Below are positions 8,285 through 16,190 of a stretch of DNA of 64,000 bases, in pieces (position 1 is the first letter of the stretch; each line of letters starts with the position of its first letter). A program made the position numbers and the translations under genes. The notes below the pieces were generated by a model. That model made no database searches. It was not told the DNA's origin and was given only the letters and a program-made list of their open reading frames with translations. The stretch lies in the NCBI RefSeq assembly GCF_014858005.1, contig NZ_JACYOT010000001.1, forward strand, positions 248,001 through 312,000. Direction: 5' to 3'. The stretch is from Propioniciclava soli. Its GTDB lineage: Bacteria > Actinomycetota > Actinomycetes > Propionibacteriales > Propionibacteriaceae.

Positions 8285-9769
8285 ATGTTCGAGATGAAGC
8301 TGACCGACCCCGGCGAGGGGTTGGTCGAGGCCGAGATCGTCGCGTGGCACGTCGCGCCCGGGGACGCCGTGAAGATCAACGACGTTGTCGTCGAGGTGGA
8401 GACGGCCAAGTCCGTCGTCGAGCTGCCGAGCCCGTTCGAGGGCGTCGTCGGTGAGCTGCGCTGCGAGGTCGGCGACGTGGTCGAGGTGGGCAGCGTCATC
8501 ATGACCGTGTTCGACGCGGACGACCCGGGCGAGAACCCGCCGGACGGGGCGACGACCGGGGCCGAGTCCGAGGGACAGTCCGCGACCCGGGAACCGGCCG
8601 GGGCCCAGACCGAGTCAGCGACGGATGCCGCGGGCGCCGGTGATGCGACGCCGGAGGCGTCCGGGGCGCTGCTCGTGGGCTACGGCGCGGCGCAGGCGCC
8701 AGCCACGCGGCGTCCGCGCAAGGGCGTCGCCCGGCCGGACGCGGGCCCGCAGGGCGGGCAGGTCAACGAGTCGTACGGGCTGGACGAGACGCCGGCCCAC
8801 AAGGTGGACGAGGTCTACTACACCAGCCCCATCGACGACGAACCGGCCGAGCCGCCGCTGCCGCAGCCGTCCGAGGCGCGGGCCCGGGGGGCGGCGGTGG
8901 CGCCGACCGACCCGGTGGGGCGTCCGCTGGCCAAGCCGGCCGTACGCCGGCTCGCACGCGATCTCGGACTGGACCTCGCCACCGTCGCCGGCACCGGCCC
9001 GGGAGGCAGCATCACGCCGAACGATGTGGCGCAGGCGGCAGCAGGGGAGGCCGGGGGGCGGCGTCCGACCACCCGGATCCCGCTGCGCGGCGTGCGCCGG
9101 CAGATGGTGCAGTCGATGACCGCGTCGCTGCAGGTGCCGCAGGCGTCGGTCTGGATGGACGTCGACGTCACGAACACCGTCGAGCTGATCGAACAGCTGC
9201 GGGGACGCCGGGAGTTCGCGGGGCTGCGGATCTCACCGATCCTCGTGCTGGCCAAGGCCGTGTGCCTGGCGATGCAGCGCCACCCGGACGTGAACGGCAC
9301 GCTGGATCTCGAGCGTGGCGAGATCGTCGTGCGGCCCGACGTGAACCTCGGCATCGCCGCGGCGACGCAGCGCGGCCTGGTGGTGCCCAACATCAAGCGC
9401 GCCAACGAGCTCAACCTGGTGGAGCTCGCCCAGGCGTTGAACGACCTGGTCGCGACCGTGCGGGAGGGCCGGATCACCCCGGCGGACGCCGCGGACGGCA
9501 CGTTCACCATCACCAACGTCGGCGTGTTCGGCGTCGAGGGGGGCACGCCGATCCTCAACCCGGGGGAGTCGGCCATCCTGTTGCTGGGCACGTTCAACCG
9601 GCGACCGTGGGTCGTGGGCGAGGGGGCGGACGAGCGCATCGTCATCCGGTCGGTCGCGAAGCTCACGTTGTCGATCGACCACCGGGTGCTGGACGGGGAG
9701 CAGGCGTCGCGTTTCCTGGCCGACGTGGCCACGATCCTCACCGATCCGGGCCTGGCGCTGCTCTACTGA
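8285..9769 (+). CDS. bkdC: Dihydrolipoyl acyltransferase (E2)
   Basis: Core of the complex, transferring the acyl group to CoA; 494 aa. One lipoyl domain (1-80) with lipoyl lysine K42 in E-T-A-K-S-V-V, a long Ala/Pro/Glu-rich linker (about 85-210), an E3/E1-binding domain (about 213-250, P-A-V-R-R-L-A-R-D-L-G) and a catalytic domain ending in D-H-R-V-L-D-G with H466. A single lipoyl domain agrees with a branched-chain-type E2. Start is 10 nt after the E1beta stop. No dihydrolipoamide dehydrogenase (E3) gene is present, so E3 must come from elsewhere. Confidence 0.88.
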   Translation: MFEMKLTDPGEGLVEAEIVAWHVAPGDAVKINDVVVEVETAKSVVELPSPFEGVVGELRCEVGDVVEVGSVIMTVFDADDPGENPPDGATTGAESEGQSATREPAGAQTESATDAAGAGDATPEASGALLVGYGAAQAPATRRPRKGVARPDAGPQGGQVNESYGLDETPAHKVDEVYYTSPIDDEPAEPPLPQPSEARARGAAVAPTDPVGRPLAKPAVRRLARDLGLDLATVAGTGPGGSITPNDVAQAAAGEAGGRRPTTRIPLRGVRRQMVQSMTASLQVPQASVWMDVDVTNTVELIEQLRGRREFAGLRISPILVLAKAVCLAMQRHPDVNGTLDLERGEIVVRPDVNLGIAAATQRGLVVPNIKRANELNLVELAQALNDLVATVREGRITPADAADGTFTITNVGVFGVEGGTPILNPGESAILLLGTFNRRPWVVGEGADERIVIRSVAKLTLSIDHRVLDGEQASRFLADVATILTDPGLALLY

Positions 9770-9827
9770 GTCGGCCAACCACACGTCGGCTTCCGTCACG
9801 GCGGGGAAGCGTCAGGAGGTGAACGGC

Positions 9828-10382
9828 ATGACGAGGATGGGAAAGACCGCCGGGTAAGGCAACTACGTCGCCCAGACCCACGCCCAGCGCCTCGGGCAGC
9901 GTGACGCGGCGGCCGTCGCGACCGGGTGGGCCCTGGTGGCGGCGGTCGGCGGATGCGTCGCGGGGGCGTCCGGGTTCGCGGGCGGCTGGGCGAGTGGGGT
10001 CGTGGGCTGGGTCGCCACGGTGCTGTTCGGCGCCACAGCCTGGTGGATGTCCGGCACGCTCCGGCGCAATCCGGTGCTGCTGCCGCGCGGCGCGCCCGTG
10101 CGGCCGCCGCACCTGTTGCGTTCGACCCTCACGATCCTGGCCGTGCTCCTGGCGCTCCTCGCGGTTGCGTTCGCCCTGATCGCGCCGCAGTTGGACGCCG
10201 CCGGGCGCCTGGTGCTGGCCGCGTGCCTCGGTGGTGCGGGTGCGGTCATCGCGACGGGGATGCTGCCCACGGTGCTGCGGCTGCGCCGCAAGGAGCAACT
10301 CCTGGCGGACGCGCTGCGCGCCCGGCCCGACCTCAGGGCTGCCTTCGACGAGGCCCGGCGTCGCCACGACGGCCCCCGGTGA
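9828..10382 (+). pseudogene. Membrane-protein gene with an in-frame TAA after codon 9
   Basis: An AGGAGG site 8 nt before ATG 9828 starts a frame that meets TAA at 9855-9857 after nine codons. The same frame then continues without interruption to TGA at 10382, and its sequence reads on naturally (G-N-Y-V-A-Q-T-H-A-Q-R-L-G-Q-R-D). Two pairs of hydrophobic segments occupy the middle of the product. The first usable internal start after the stop is GTG 9936 (148 aa), which would remove part of the amphipathic lead. This is either a point-mutated gene, a sequencing error, or a gene truly starting at 9936. Unknown function. Confidence 0.55.
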
Positions 10383-10393
10383 CCTCTGGTCTA

Positions 10394-11053
10394 ATGGACG
10401 CCATGTCGGACGACCCCAACCCCTGGCAGCGCTCCCAACCCCATCCGGACCCCTGGGCCCCACCCGCCCCCGCGCCGGGTGACGAACCGCCGGCACCTCC
10501 GCAGGCCGTCAACCCCTACGCTGCGCCGTCGCACACTCCGCCCCCGCCGAGCGGGGCCTCGGCCTACCCCACCAGCGCGCCATCCGCGCCCTACCCACCC
10601 CACCCGCAGCAGCCCGGCTACCCCCAGGCCACGTATCCGCCGCAGAATGGCCCCGCCCAGCAGCCCTACGCTCCGGGCGCCTACGCCGGCGGCGCAGCCT
10701 ATGGCCCCGCGCCGACACCGTCGCAGCGGGGCAACGCTCTCGGCGGCCTCCTCGACTTCTCGTTCGCCACGTACGCGACGCCCGCTGCGGCGAAGGCCAT
10801 CTACATCCTCGCGATCGTGGCGTTCGTCGGCGGCTGGCTGGGGGACGTGCTGAACGGTCTGCAGGGGTACCCCGTGGCGATGGCCTCGCCCTTCCTCACC
10901 CTGCTGTTCGGCTGGGTGCCCGCGCTGCTGGGCATCTGCTTGGTCCGCGCGGGTCTGGAGGGGGTCCTCGCCCTCATCCGAACCCACGAGCGGGCGGAGC
11001 GCACGGCCGACGATGCCGGGGATTCCTCGGATGCCGGGACCTCCGCCGCCTGA
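10394..11053 (+). CDS. DUF4282 membrane protein with Pro-rich N-terminus
   Basis: 219 aa. The first about 120 residues are Pro/Ala/Tyr/Gln-rich and low complexity (repeated P-Y and P-P-x-P), cytoplasmic by position. The C-terminal part matches DUF4282: L-L-D-F-S-F-A-T-Y-A-T-P followed by two membrane helices and a short charged tail (R-T-H-E-R-A-E-R). Start ATG 10394, with a second ATG at 10403. It ends 1 nt before alanine racemase, so the two are probably co-transcribed. Confidence 0.75.
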   Translation: MDAMSDDPNPWQRSQPHPDPWAPPAPAPGDEPPAPPQAVNPYAAPSHTPPPPSGASAYPTSAPSAPYPPHPQQPGYPQATYPPQNGPAQQPYAPGAYAGGAAYGPAPTPSQRGNALGGLLDFSFATYATPAAAKAIYILAIVAFVGGWLGDVLNGLQGYPVAMASPFLTLLFGWVPALLGICLVRAGLEGVLALIRTHERAERTADDAGDSSDAGTSAA

Positions 11054-11054
11054 C

Positions 11055-12200
11055 ATGGCCGCGGCGTCCACCAACATTGCGTCCACCAGCACGGCGACCA
11101 CCGATCTGGGGGCGATCCGGCACAATCTCGCCGGGGTGCGGGCCCGCGTTGGCGACCGGCTGGTGCTGGCCGCCGTGAAGGCGAACGCCTACGGCCACGG
11201 CGCGCTCGCGGTCGCCCGCATGATCGATCAGGCCGCCGCCGCGGACTGGCTCGGCGTCGCCACCGCCGCCGAGGCGCTCGAACTCCGGGAGGCCGGCGTC
11301 CGCCTGCCGATGCTGATCTTCAGCCCGGTGGTCTCGGACGCCGCGGCCCTGGCCTGCGTCCGGGCGGGAGTCGACCTCACCGTCGCCTCGGCCGACACCC
11401 TCGACAAGGTGAGCAGGGCCGCCGCCCAGGCGGGGGTTCCGGCGTCGGTGCACCTCAAGGTGGACACGGGCATGCGCCGCATCGGCTGCCCACCGGACGC
11501 CGCGCCCGACCTTGCCCGGCGCGCGGACGCCGCCGGCCTCCACCTGCGGGGGCTGTTCTCCCACCTACCCGTCTCGGACACCGAGGACGGCCGGGCCTTC
11601 ACCGACGAGCAGACCGCGCGGTTCGCCGCGGTCGCGGACGCCGTCGCCGCGGCCCGCGGGCGGGTGGAGCTGGTTCACCTGGCCAACTCCGGTGGCGTGC
11701 TGATGCACCCGGGCACGTGGTTCGACCTGGTGCGGCCCGGCGTGATGGTCTACGGCAACCTGCCCGACCCCACGACCGACCCCACCGTCGACCTCCGGCC
11801 GGCCCTGCGCTGGACGACGCGGGTGTCGTTCGTGAAGCGTGTGGCGGCGGGGGAGACGGTCGGCTACGGCCGGACGTGGACGGCGGCGTCCGACACGATC
11901 GTCGCGACCATCCCGGTGGGGTACGGCGACGGCTACAGCCGGCAGCTTTCGAACCGCGGCCGGGTGCTGGTGGGGGGCCGGTCGTGCCCGGTCGTCGGCC
12001 GGGTGTGCATGGATCAGACGATGGTCAACCTCGGCCCGGACGCCTCAGCGCAGGTGGGCGACGAGGTCGTGCTGCTGGGGGAGCAGGGCTCGGACGCGAT
12101 CACCGCCCAGGAGCTGGCCGACCTCATGGGCACGATCACCTACGAGGTCACCTGCCTGGTGGGGGCCCGGGTGGGTCGGACGGTCTCCGACCTCAGCTGA
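11055..12200 (+). CDS. alr: Alanine racemase
   Basis: PLP enzyme that makes D-alanine for peptidoglycan, 381 aa. The PLP lysine is K42 in V-K-A-N-A-Y-G-H-G. Further family marks are H-L-K-V-D-T-G-M-x-R, a G-Y-G-R-T-W stretch with the racemase tyrosine region, and R-V-C-M-D-Q near the second active-site segment. Start ATG 11055 follows the preceding stop by 1 nt, implying translation coupled with the DUF4282 gene. Confidence 0.92.
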   Translation: MAAASTNIASTSTATTDLGAIRHNLAGVRARVGDRLVLAAVKANAYGHGALAVARMIDQAAAADWLGVATAAEALELREAGVRLPMLIFSPVVSDAAALACVRAGVDLTVASADTLDKVSRAAAQAGVPASVHLKVDTGMRRIGCPPDAAPDLARRADAAGLHLRGLFSHLPVSDTEDGRAFTDEQTARFAAVADAVAAARGRVELVHLANSGGVLMHPGTWFDLVRPGVMVYGNLPDPTTDPTVDLRPALRWTTRVSFVKRVAAGETVGYGRTWTAASDTIVATIPVGYGDGYSRQLSNRGRVLVGGRSCPVVGRVCMDQTMVNLGPDASAQVGDEVVLLGEQGSDAITAQELADLMGTITYEVTCLVGARVGRTVSDLS

Positions 12201-12314
12201 GTGCCGGTTGCTGTCGTCGGCCGGAGGGGGACGATGTCGGGGGGAAGGGGTTGGCTTCTCCTGACTCTGACCCCGTGTCTTGTCTCGGAGCCAGCGTTGC
12301 GGTGAGCTGAACGC

Positions 12315-12716
12315 ATGAGTGTCAGCGCGCGAGTCCGAGCCACCGTCACCCGCCGAGCGGCACGTGACCTGGTGTTCTGCGGGCTGGGTCTCACGGCGAT
12401 CACGCATGCAGCGGTGCTGGTGAAGGCTTTGCCGCACACTGCGGTGAGCGGGGGACGCGTGCAAGACCAGCTCCATGGAAAGGTCATCGCTGCTGCGAGC
12501 CTGGCCAGCCTGCTGCCAGCCGCGTTGTTGACGGCGCATGTCACGCACGGCCCGGGGCAGCCGAGCCGCCGCGCGACGCGGGCCATGGCTGTCGCAGCAG
12601 CTGTGTGTGCCGCCAGCGTCCCTGTACAGCTGGTTGGCACGAAGTTCGAGCGGACGGTCATGGCGCCCACAGCCGCCGCGCTGGCTCTGGGGTATTCGCG
12701 ACTCGCCGTCAGATGA
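12315..12716 (+). CDS. Hypothetical membrane protein
   Basis: 133 aa, not recognised. It has about three hydrophobic segments (residues 20-40, 55-75 and 90-110) and a basic N-terminus (R-V-R-A-T-V-T-R-R-A-A-R). It stands alone, 113 nt after alr, and begins a stretch whose codon use looks less GC-extreme than the core around it (A/T-ending codons and ATT/TTG are more frequent by eye). It may mark the left side of a transferred patch running to about 15.2 kb. Confidence 0.55.
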   Translation: MSVSARVRATVTRRAARDLVFCGLGLTAITHAAVLVKALPHTAVSGGRVQDQLHGKVIAAASLASLLPAALLTAHVTHGPGQPSRRATRAMAVAAAVCAASVPVQLVGTKFERTVMAPTAAALALGYSRLAVR

Positions 12717-12790
12717 CCGCAAGCGCCCGAACCGGAGCACCCGTGTCGTTGGGAGTCGGCCAGGGCAGTTGAGGTGAGCCCCTTGCATAG

Positions 12791-12812
12791 TTAGTAAATG
12801 GCGGTTTACTAA
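12791..12812. promoter_or_regulatory. TetR operator: perfect 8-bp inverted repeat
   Basis: TTAGTAAA (12791-12798), spacer TGGCGG, TTTACTAA (12805-12812): both arms match perfectly. It is an AT-rich island 4 nt before the GTG of the following TetR gene, so autoregulation is the simple reading. In TetR families such TnAGTAAA-N6-TTTACTnA sites are typical for controlling the regulator and its partner gene. Confidence 0.75.
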
Positions 12813-12816
12813 TGGC

Positions 12817-13374
12817 GTGGCGCGACCGCAGACGTTGAGCGATGACGAGGTACTGGACAGGTTGGTCGACTTCCTGAATGGTCGGGAGGGTCTACGGGCG
12901 TGGACGTTGGCTGAGGCCGGTGGCGCGATCGGTCTCTCGCCGGCGGGTCTGCTGAAGCGGTTCGGGTCTCGCAACGGTCTGCTGGCGGCTCTCTCCACCC
13001 GGTGGGTGGCGGGGATCCCGGGCTCTCCGCGTCGCCCGGAGGACCCGGAGGGTGAGCTGGCCGCATGGGTGGCGTCCAAGGCTGAACTGGAAGATGGGCG
13101 ACGTGTGCCCTTGGTCACCCGGCTCTCCCAACTCGTCGGTGACCTGGCCGACCCCGTGCTGGCTGCGTTGCTGGTCGAGGGGTGGCGGCGGGAGCGGGCC
13201 TACGTCGCGGCTCTCCTGACCGCTCACGACCTCGCCCGCCTGCCCGACCCTGACCTGGCTGCCGCCCTGCTCCTGGACGCCTTGACCGGGGCGGGTCTGC
13301 GTTCCGGTGCCGGCGACGGGGCACAGGCCGAACCACAACAGATCTTCGAGACCCTGATGGAGGCATGGAAATGA
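12817..13374 (+). CDS. TetR/AcrR-family regulator
   Basis: 185 aa. The N-terminal three-helix HTH is recognisable (W-T-L-A-E-A-G-G-A-I-G-L-S-P-A-G-L-L-K-R-F-G-S-R-N-G-L), followed by a variable ligand domain with W-R-R-E-R-A-Y. It starts with GTG 12817 immediately after the inverted repeat and overlaps the next gene by 4 nt, so it most likely represses itself and the RibD_C protein. Ligand unknown. Confidence 0.82.
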   Translation: MARPQTLSDDEVLDRLVDFLNGREGLRAWTLAEAGGAIGLSPAGLLKRFGSRNGLLAALSTRWVAGIPGSPRRPEDPEGELAAWVASKAELEDGRRVPLVTRLSQLVGDLADPVLAALLVEGWRRERAYVAALLTAHDLARLPDPDLAAALLLDALTGAGLRSGAGDGAQAEPQQIFETLMEAWK

Positions 13375-13976
13375 CGAACCGTACCTGGCAGGGTCGGGTC
13401 TTCATCGGCGTGAGCTTGGACGGCTACATCGCCCGACCCGATGGTGGGATCGACTGGCTGACCGACCCACCGGCCTTGGGCCGGGATCACCAAGAGGTGG
13501 CCAGCACCGAGCCGGCGATCGAGTGGGAGACCTTCTACCCCGAGGTGGGCCACCTGGTCATGGGCCGCGGCACGTACGAGAAGGTGCTGACCTTTGACGA
13601 CTGGCCCTACCGCGACAAGCAGGTCATCGTGCTGTCCACAACGCTCGCCGACACCGACGACCGCGTCCGCGTGGCCCGGTCGCTCACCGAGGCCCTCGAC
13701 CGGCTGGAGGCAGGCCGGGCCAGCCAGGTCTATGTCGACGGCGGTCGCGTCGTGCAAGCGTTTCTGGCCGCAGGCCTGGTCGATGAGATCACGATCGGCA
13801 CCGCCCCGGTCCTCATCGGCGCGGGCCGCCCGCTCTTCGGGAACATGGACCACGACGTGCATCTTGAGCTGAGAGCTAGCCACGTCAGCGCCTCCGGAAT
13901 GGTCCACACCACCTACCGCGTCGTCCCCACCCCACCCGTTGCATCCACGAGCGTGGGAGCCAGCGGCGACGCCTGA
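13371..13976 (+). CDS. RibD_C / dihydrofolate-reductase-like protein
   Basis: About 201 aa, with the fold of RibD C-terminal reductases: F-I-G-V-S-L-D-G-Y-I-A near the start, M-G-R-G-T-Y-E in the middle and Y-V-D-G-G-x-V-V-Q-A-F-L plus I-G-T-A-P-V-L-I-G in the second half. Family members are NADPH-dependent reductases of mostly unknown substrate, not true folate enzymes. ATG 13371 is chosen because GGAGG lies 7 nt upstream and ATGA overlaps the TetR stop; ATG 13365 is also in frame. Co-transcribed with and probably controlled by the TetR gene. Confidence 0.8.
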   Translation: MTNRTWQGRVFIGVSLDGYIARPDGGIDWLTDPPALGRDHQEVASTEPAIEWETFYPEVGHLVMGRGTYEKVLTFDDWPYRDKQVIVLSTTLADTDDRVRVARSLTEALDRLEAGRASQVYVDGGRVVQAFLAAGLVDEITIGTAPVLIGAGRPLFGNMDHDVHLELRASHVSASGMVHTTYRVVPTPPVASTSVGASGDA

Positions 13977-13998
13977 TTTCACCACTGGGTTCCCCACA

Positions 13999-14574
13999 TC
14001 ATGCGCCACGCCGTTGGGTGTACTCCTCAATGACGACGCCCGAGCGGAACGCGCGTGTGCCGACCAAGTCGAACCTGCGCGGCATTGAGGTCGCTGCGCC
14101 GAACAGCGGGACACCGGCACCGAAGGTGAGTGGATTCCGCTTCAGGACGAGGCGGTCAATCTCTGTGATCAGAGCGCCGGCCAGTTGCCCGCCCCCGCAT
14201 AGCCAGATGCCCAGACCATTTTTCTGTTTCAGTTCTCGGACGGTGGCGAGCGGGTCCGCGGTGAGCGTGATCGTCGGGTCGACGTCACGGATCTGCCGGC
14301 TTGCGACGATCTGGCGCAGGTGCGGGTAGGGGTTGTCGATCCCCATGTCGAGGGCGGGGGCAAGGGTGTGCCACCCCATGAACACCGTGTCGAACCGGGT
14401 TCCCGGGGGCTGGATGCCCAGCGCGGTGTGCGCGTGGGTGGGGAGGGCGTCCGCGTACTCCCCCAGAACGACGGACATGTGGTCACCATCGGTAAGGAAG
14501 GCGTCAAAGCCCCCGGCGCAGTCGGCAATGTAGCCGTCGATGCTGGCTGCCACGTAGTAGACAAGTTCTCGCAT
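13999..14574 (-). CDS. RibD_C / dihydrofolate-reductase-like protein
   Basis: 191 aa. Begins M-R-E-L-V-Y-Y-V-A-A-S-I-D-G-Y-I-A, has F-M-G-W-H-T-L (the M-G-x-x-T-x motif) and W-L-C-G-G-G-Q-L-A-G-A-L, all standard for the family. It converges on the previous RibD_C gene but is a different subgroup (it has the long T-A-D-P-L-x-x-V-R-E-L-K insertion). GGAG lies 6 nt before ATG 14574. Divergent from the TetR gene at 14647, which may regulate it. Substrate unknown. Confidence 0.8.
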   Translation of the reverse strand: MRELVYYVAASIDGYIADCAGGFDAFLTDGDHMSVVLGEYADALPTHAHTALGIQPPGTRFDTVFMGWHTLAPALDMGIDNPYPHLRQIVASRQIRDVDPTITLTADPLATVRELKQKNGLGIWLCGGGQLAGALITEIDRLVLKRNPLTFGAGVPLFGAATSMPRRFDLVGTRAFRSGVVIEEYTQRRGA

Positions 14575-14597
14575 TGCGCGCTCCAATCACAACAGAT

Positions 14598-14646
14598 GTC
14601 GTGGCGAAACTACAGCAGGCGTCGTGGTTCCGGCTAGTCTTGCTAC
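14598..14646. promoter_or_regulatory. Divergent promoter region with GTCGTGG direct repeats and a leaderless -10
   Basis: The 72-nt gap between the RibD_C and TetR genes has GTCGTGG twice (14598-14604, 14621-14627; period 23) and an imperfect dyad around GAAACTACAGC and CGTCGTGGTTCC. A TAGTCT -10 box (14635-14640) ends 6 nt before ATG 14647. Candidate TetR binding region; weaker than the other operators in the window. Confidence 0.4.
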
Positions 14647-15216
14647 ATGGCCCGCAACGAGGAACGTCGCTCTGCTCTCGCCGATGCCGGGATTCGCGTG
14701 CTGGCGGAGGAGGGTGCTCGTGGCCTGACCCATCGCGCGGTGGACGCCAGTGCTGGCGCTCCCCGCGGCACGGCGTCCAACTACTTCCCCACCCGGGACG
14801 CCCTCATCGCCGCACTGGTCGAACGCATCGAGGAACGCCTGACCCCCGACCCCGGTGCGATCCCATCGCGCGCGTCGCGGTTGCCCGATCGATCGCTGTT
14901 CGCCGACTATGTCCGCGACGTGGTGCGGCGGCTCAGCGCCGATCGGCACGTGGCGCTCGCGCTGCTCGAGCTGCGGCTCGAGGCGGCCCGCAGGCCGGCG
15001 GTGGCGAGAGCGCTCGGAACCTGGCGGCAGCGAGCCTTCGAGGGTGACGTCGAGTTCAATCACCGGTCTGGGCTCCCTGGCGGGCGCACCGAGATCGCTC
15101 TGATGCACCATGCCATCGACGGCCTCATGCTGGACCATCTCACCGTTCCACTCGAAACCGGATTGACGGTTGACGCAGCTGTGGACGCGCTCGTCGACAG
15201 GATCGTCCAGTCCTGA
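14647..15216 (+). CDS. TetR-family regulator
   Basis: 189 aa. N-terminal HTH with L-T-H-R-A-V-D-A-S-A-G-A-P-R-G-T-A-S-N-Y-F-P-T-R-D-A-L, the helix pattern of the TetR/AcrR group (T-x-x-x-V-x-x-x-A-G-x-x-x-G-x-x-x-x-Y-F). The C-terminal domain is of the TetR_C type with L-E-L-R-L-E-A-A-R-R-P. Divergent from the RibD_C gene at 14574. Probably translated from a leaderless transcript (TAGTCT then 6 nt then ATG). Confidence 0.82.
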   Translation: MARNEERRSALADAGIRVLAEEGARGLTHRAVDASAGAPRGTASNYFPTRDALIAALVERIEERLTPDPGAIPSRASRLPDRSLFADYVRDVVRRLSADRHVALALLELRLEAARRPAVARALGTWRQRAFEGDVEFNHRSGLPGGRTEIALMHHAIDGLMLDHLTVPLETGLTVDAAVDALVDRIVQS

Positions 15217-15261
15217 CCGCCCCCGGTGGCTGCTTGCCGAGAGGGCGCCCGTGCGGTTAAA

Positions 15262-15279
15262 CTTCGATGAACATCGAAG
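15262..15279. promoter_or_regulatory. ArsR-type operator: 8-bp inverted repeat
   Basis: CTTCGATG AA CATCGAAG is a perfect inverted repeat around a 2-nt centre. It overlaps the ribosome binding site GAAGGAG and ends 9 nt before the ATG of the ArsR gene. Position and TCGAtgaaCATCGA-like core fit autoregulation by a winged-helix ArsR dimer. Confidence 0.7.
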
Positions 15280-15288
15280 GAGTGACCC

Positions 15289-15915
15289 ATGGACCTGGAC
15301 GCACGTGTCCACCTGTTGAAGACCATCGCGGACGCCACGCGACTGCGCATCCTCGGGCTGCTCGCCGAGGAGCCGCGCAGCGGACGCCAGCTGGCCGAGG
15401 CCCTCGGGTTGGGCGCGCCGACGATCAGCCACCACATGGCGCGCCTGGTGGAGGTGGGCATCGTCCGCGTCACCCCGGACGGCACGCGGCGGCTCTACGC
15501 GCTCAACGCCGGTCTGCTGGACGCGGCGGCCGCGCCCGCGGCGACCGCCACGGTTGCCCCGATCGCCGACCCCGACCACGCGCGCCACGTCCGGATCTTC
15601 TTCGACGGGCCGCGCCTGCGCAGCATCCCCGCCAAGCGCAAGGCGCGCGTCAGCGTGCTGCTCGAGCTGTTGCGCCGCTTCGAGCCGGGGCGGCGCTACG
15701 CGGAGGCCGAGGTCAACGCGCTCCTGCGCGAGGCCCACGACGACGTCGCCTTCCTCCGCCGCGAACTCGTCGACTACCGCTACCTCGCGCGTGAGGGCGG
15801 TGTCTACTGGGTCAACCCTGACGTGCCCGACCGTGATGCCAACGAGGCCCAGGAGGTGCCCGCCGGTGAGGCGGCGTGGCTCGGTCAGCTGGTCCGTGGC
15901 GTTGTGGCAGGCTGA
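15289..15915 (+). CDS. ArsR-family regulator with C-terminal DUF2087
   Basis: 208 aa. The first about 90 residues are an ArsR winged helix (D-A-T-R-L-R-I-L-G-L-L, then S-G-R-Q-L-A-E-A-L-G-L-G-A-P-T-I-S-H-H-M-A-R-L). Residues about 115-190 match DUF2087 (I-P-A-K-R-K-A-R, F-E-P-G-R-R-Y-A-E-x-E-V-N, D-x-A-x-L-R-R-E-L-V-D). No metal-binding Cys cluster is seen, so it is not a classical metal sensor. The inverted repeat over its own ribosome binding site suggests self-repression. Target genes otherwise unknown. Confidence 0.85.
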   Translation: MDLDARVHLLKTIADATRLRILGLLAEEPRSGRQLAEALGLGAPTISHHMARLVEVGIVRVTPDGTRRLYALNAGLLDAAAAPAATATVAPIADPDHARHVRIFFDGPRLRSIPAKRKARVSVLLELLRRFEPGRRYAEAEVNALLREAHDDVAFLRRELVDYRYLAREGGVYWVNPDVPDRDANEAQEVPAGEAAWLGQLVRGVVAG

Positions 15916-15954
15916 CAGATGCACCGCTCATCGAACCGACGAAGGGATCCGCCG

Positions 15955-16173
15955 ATGAACTGCCCCCGGTGTGGCAAGGTCATGGAGGAGGGACTCGTCC
16001 AGTCCACCGGCCACCTGGCCTGGGTTCGCGAACCGCGGCGCCTGTTGGCCTCGCTTGCTGAGGGTGACGTGCGGGTCGCCCGGTCGATCTTCGGGGCCGC
16101 CACGCTACCCGGGTACCTGTGCCGGGCGTGTGAGCTGGTCACGATCGCCTACGGCGAGGACGACCCCACCTGA
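15955..16173 (+). CDS. Zinc-ribbon protein, DUF6487-like
   Basis: 72 aa. It has C-P-R-C-G-K-V-M-E-E-G at the N-terminus and C-R-A-C-E near the C-terminus, giving four cysteines for one zinc ribbon, the layout of the PF20097/DUF6487 family. GAAGGGA lies 8 nt before ATG 15955; an upstream in-frame ATG at 15919 lacks a site. It follows the ArsR gene by 39 nt and may share its transcript. Function unknown. Confidence 0.7.
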   Translation: MNCPRCGKVMEEGLVQSTGHLAWVREPRRLLASLAEGDVRVARSIFGAATLPGYLCRACELVTIAYGEDDPT

Positions 16174-16190
16174 GTCCAGGAGTCAGCCCC

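Noticed and set aside
9855-9857. Programmed recoding of the in-frame stop
   Set aside because: TAA is not used for selenocysteine or pyrrolysine and no stem-loop directly follows; mutation, error or a downstream start is simpler.
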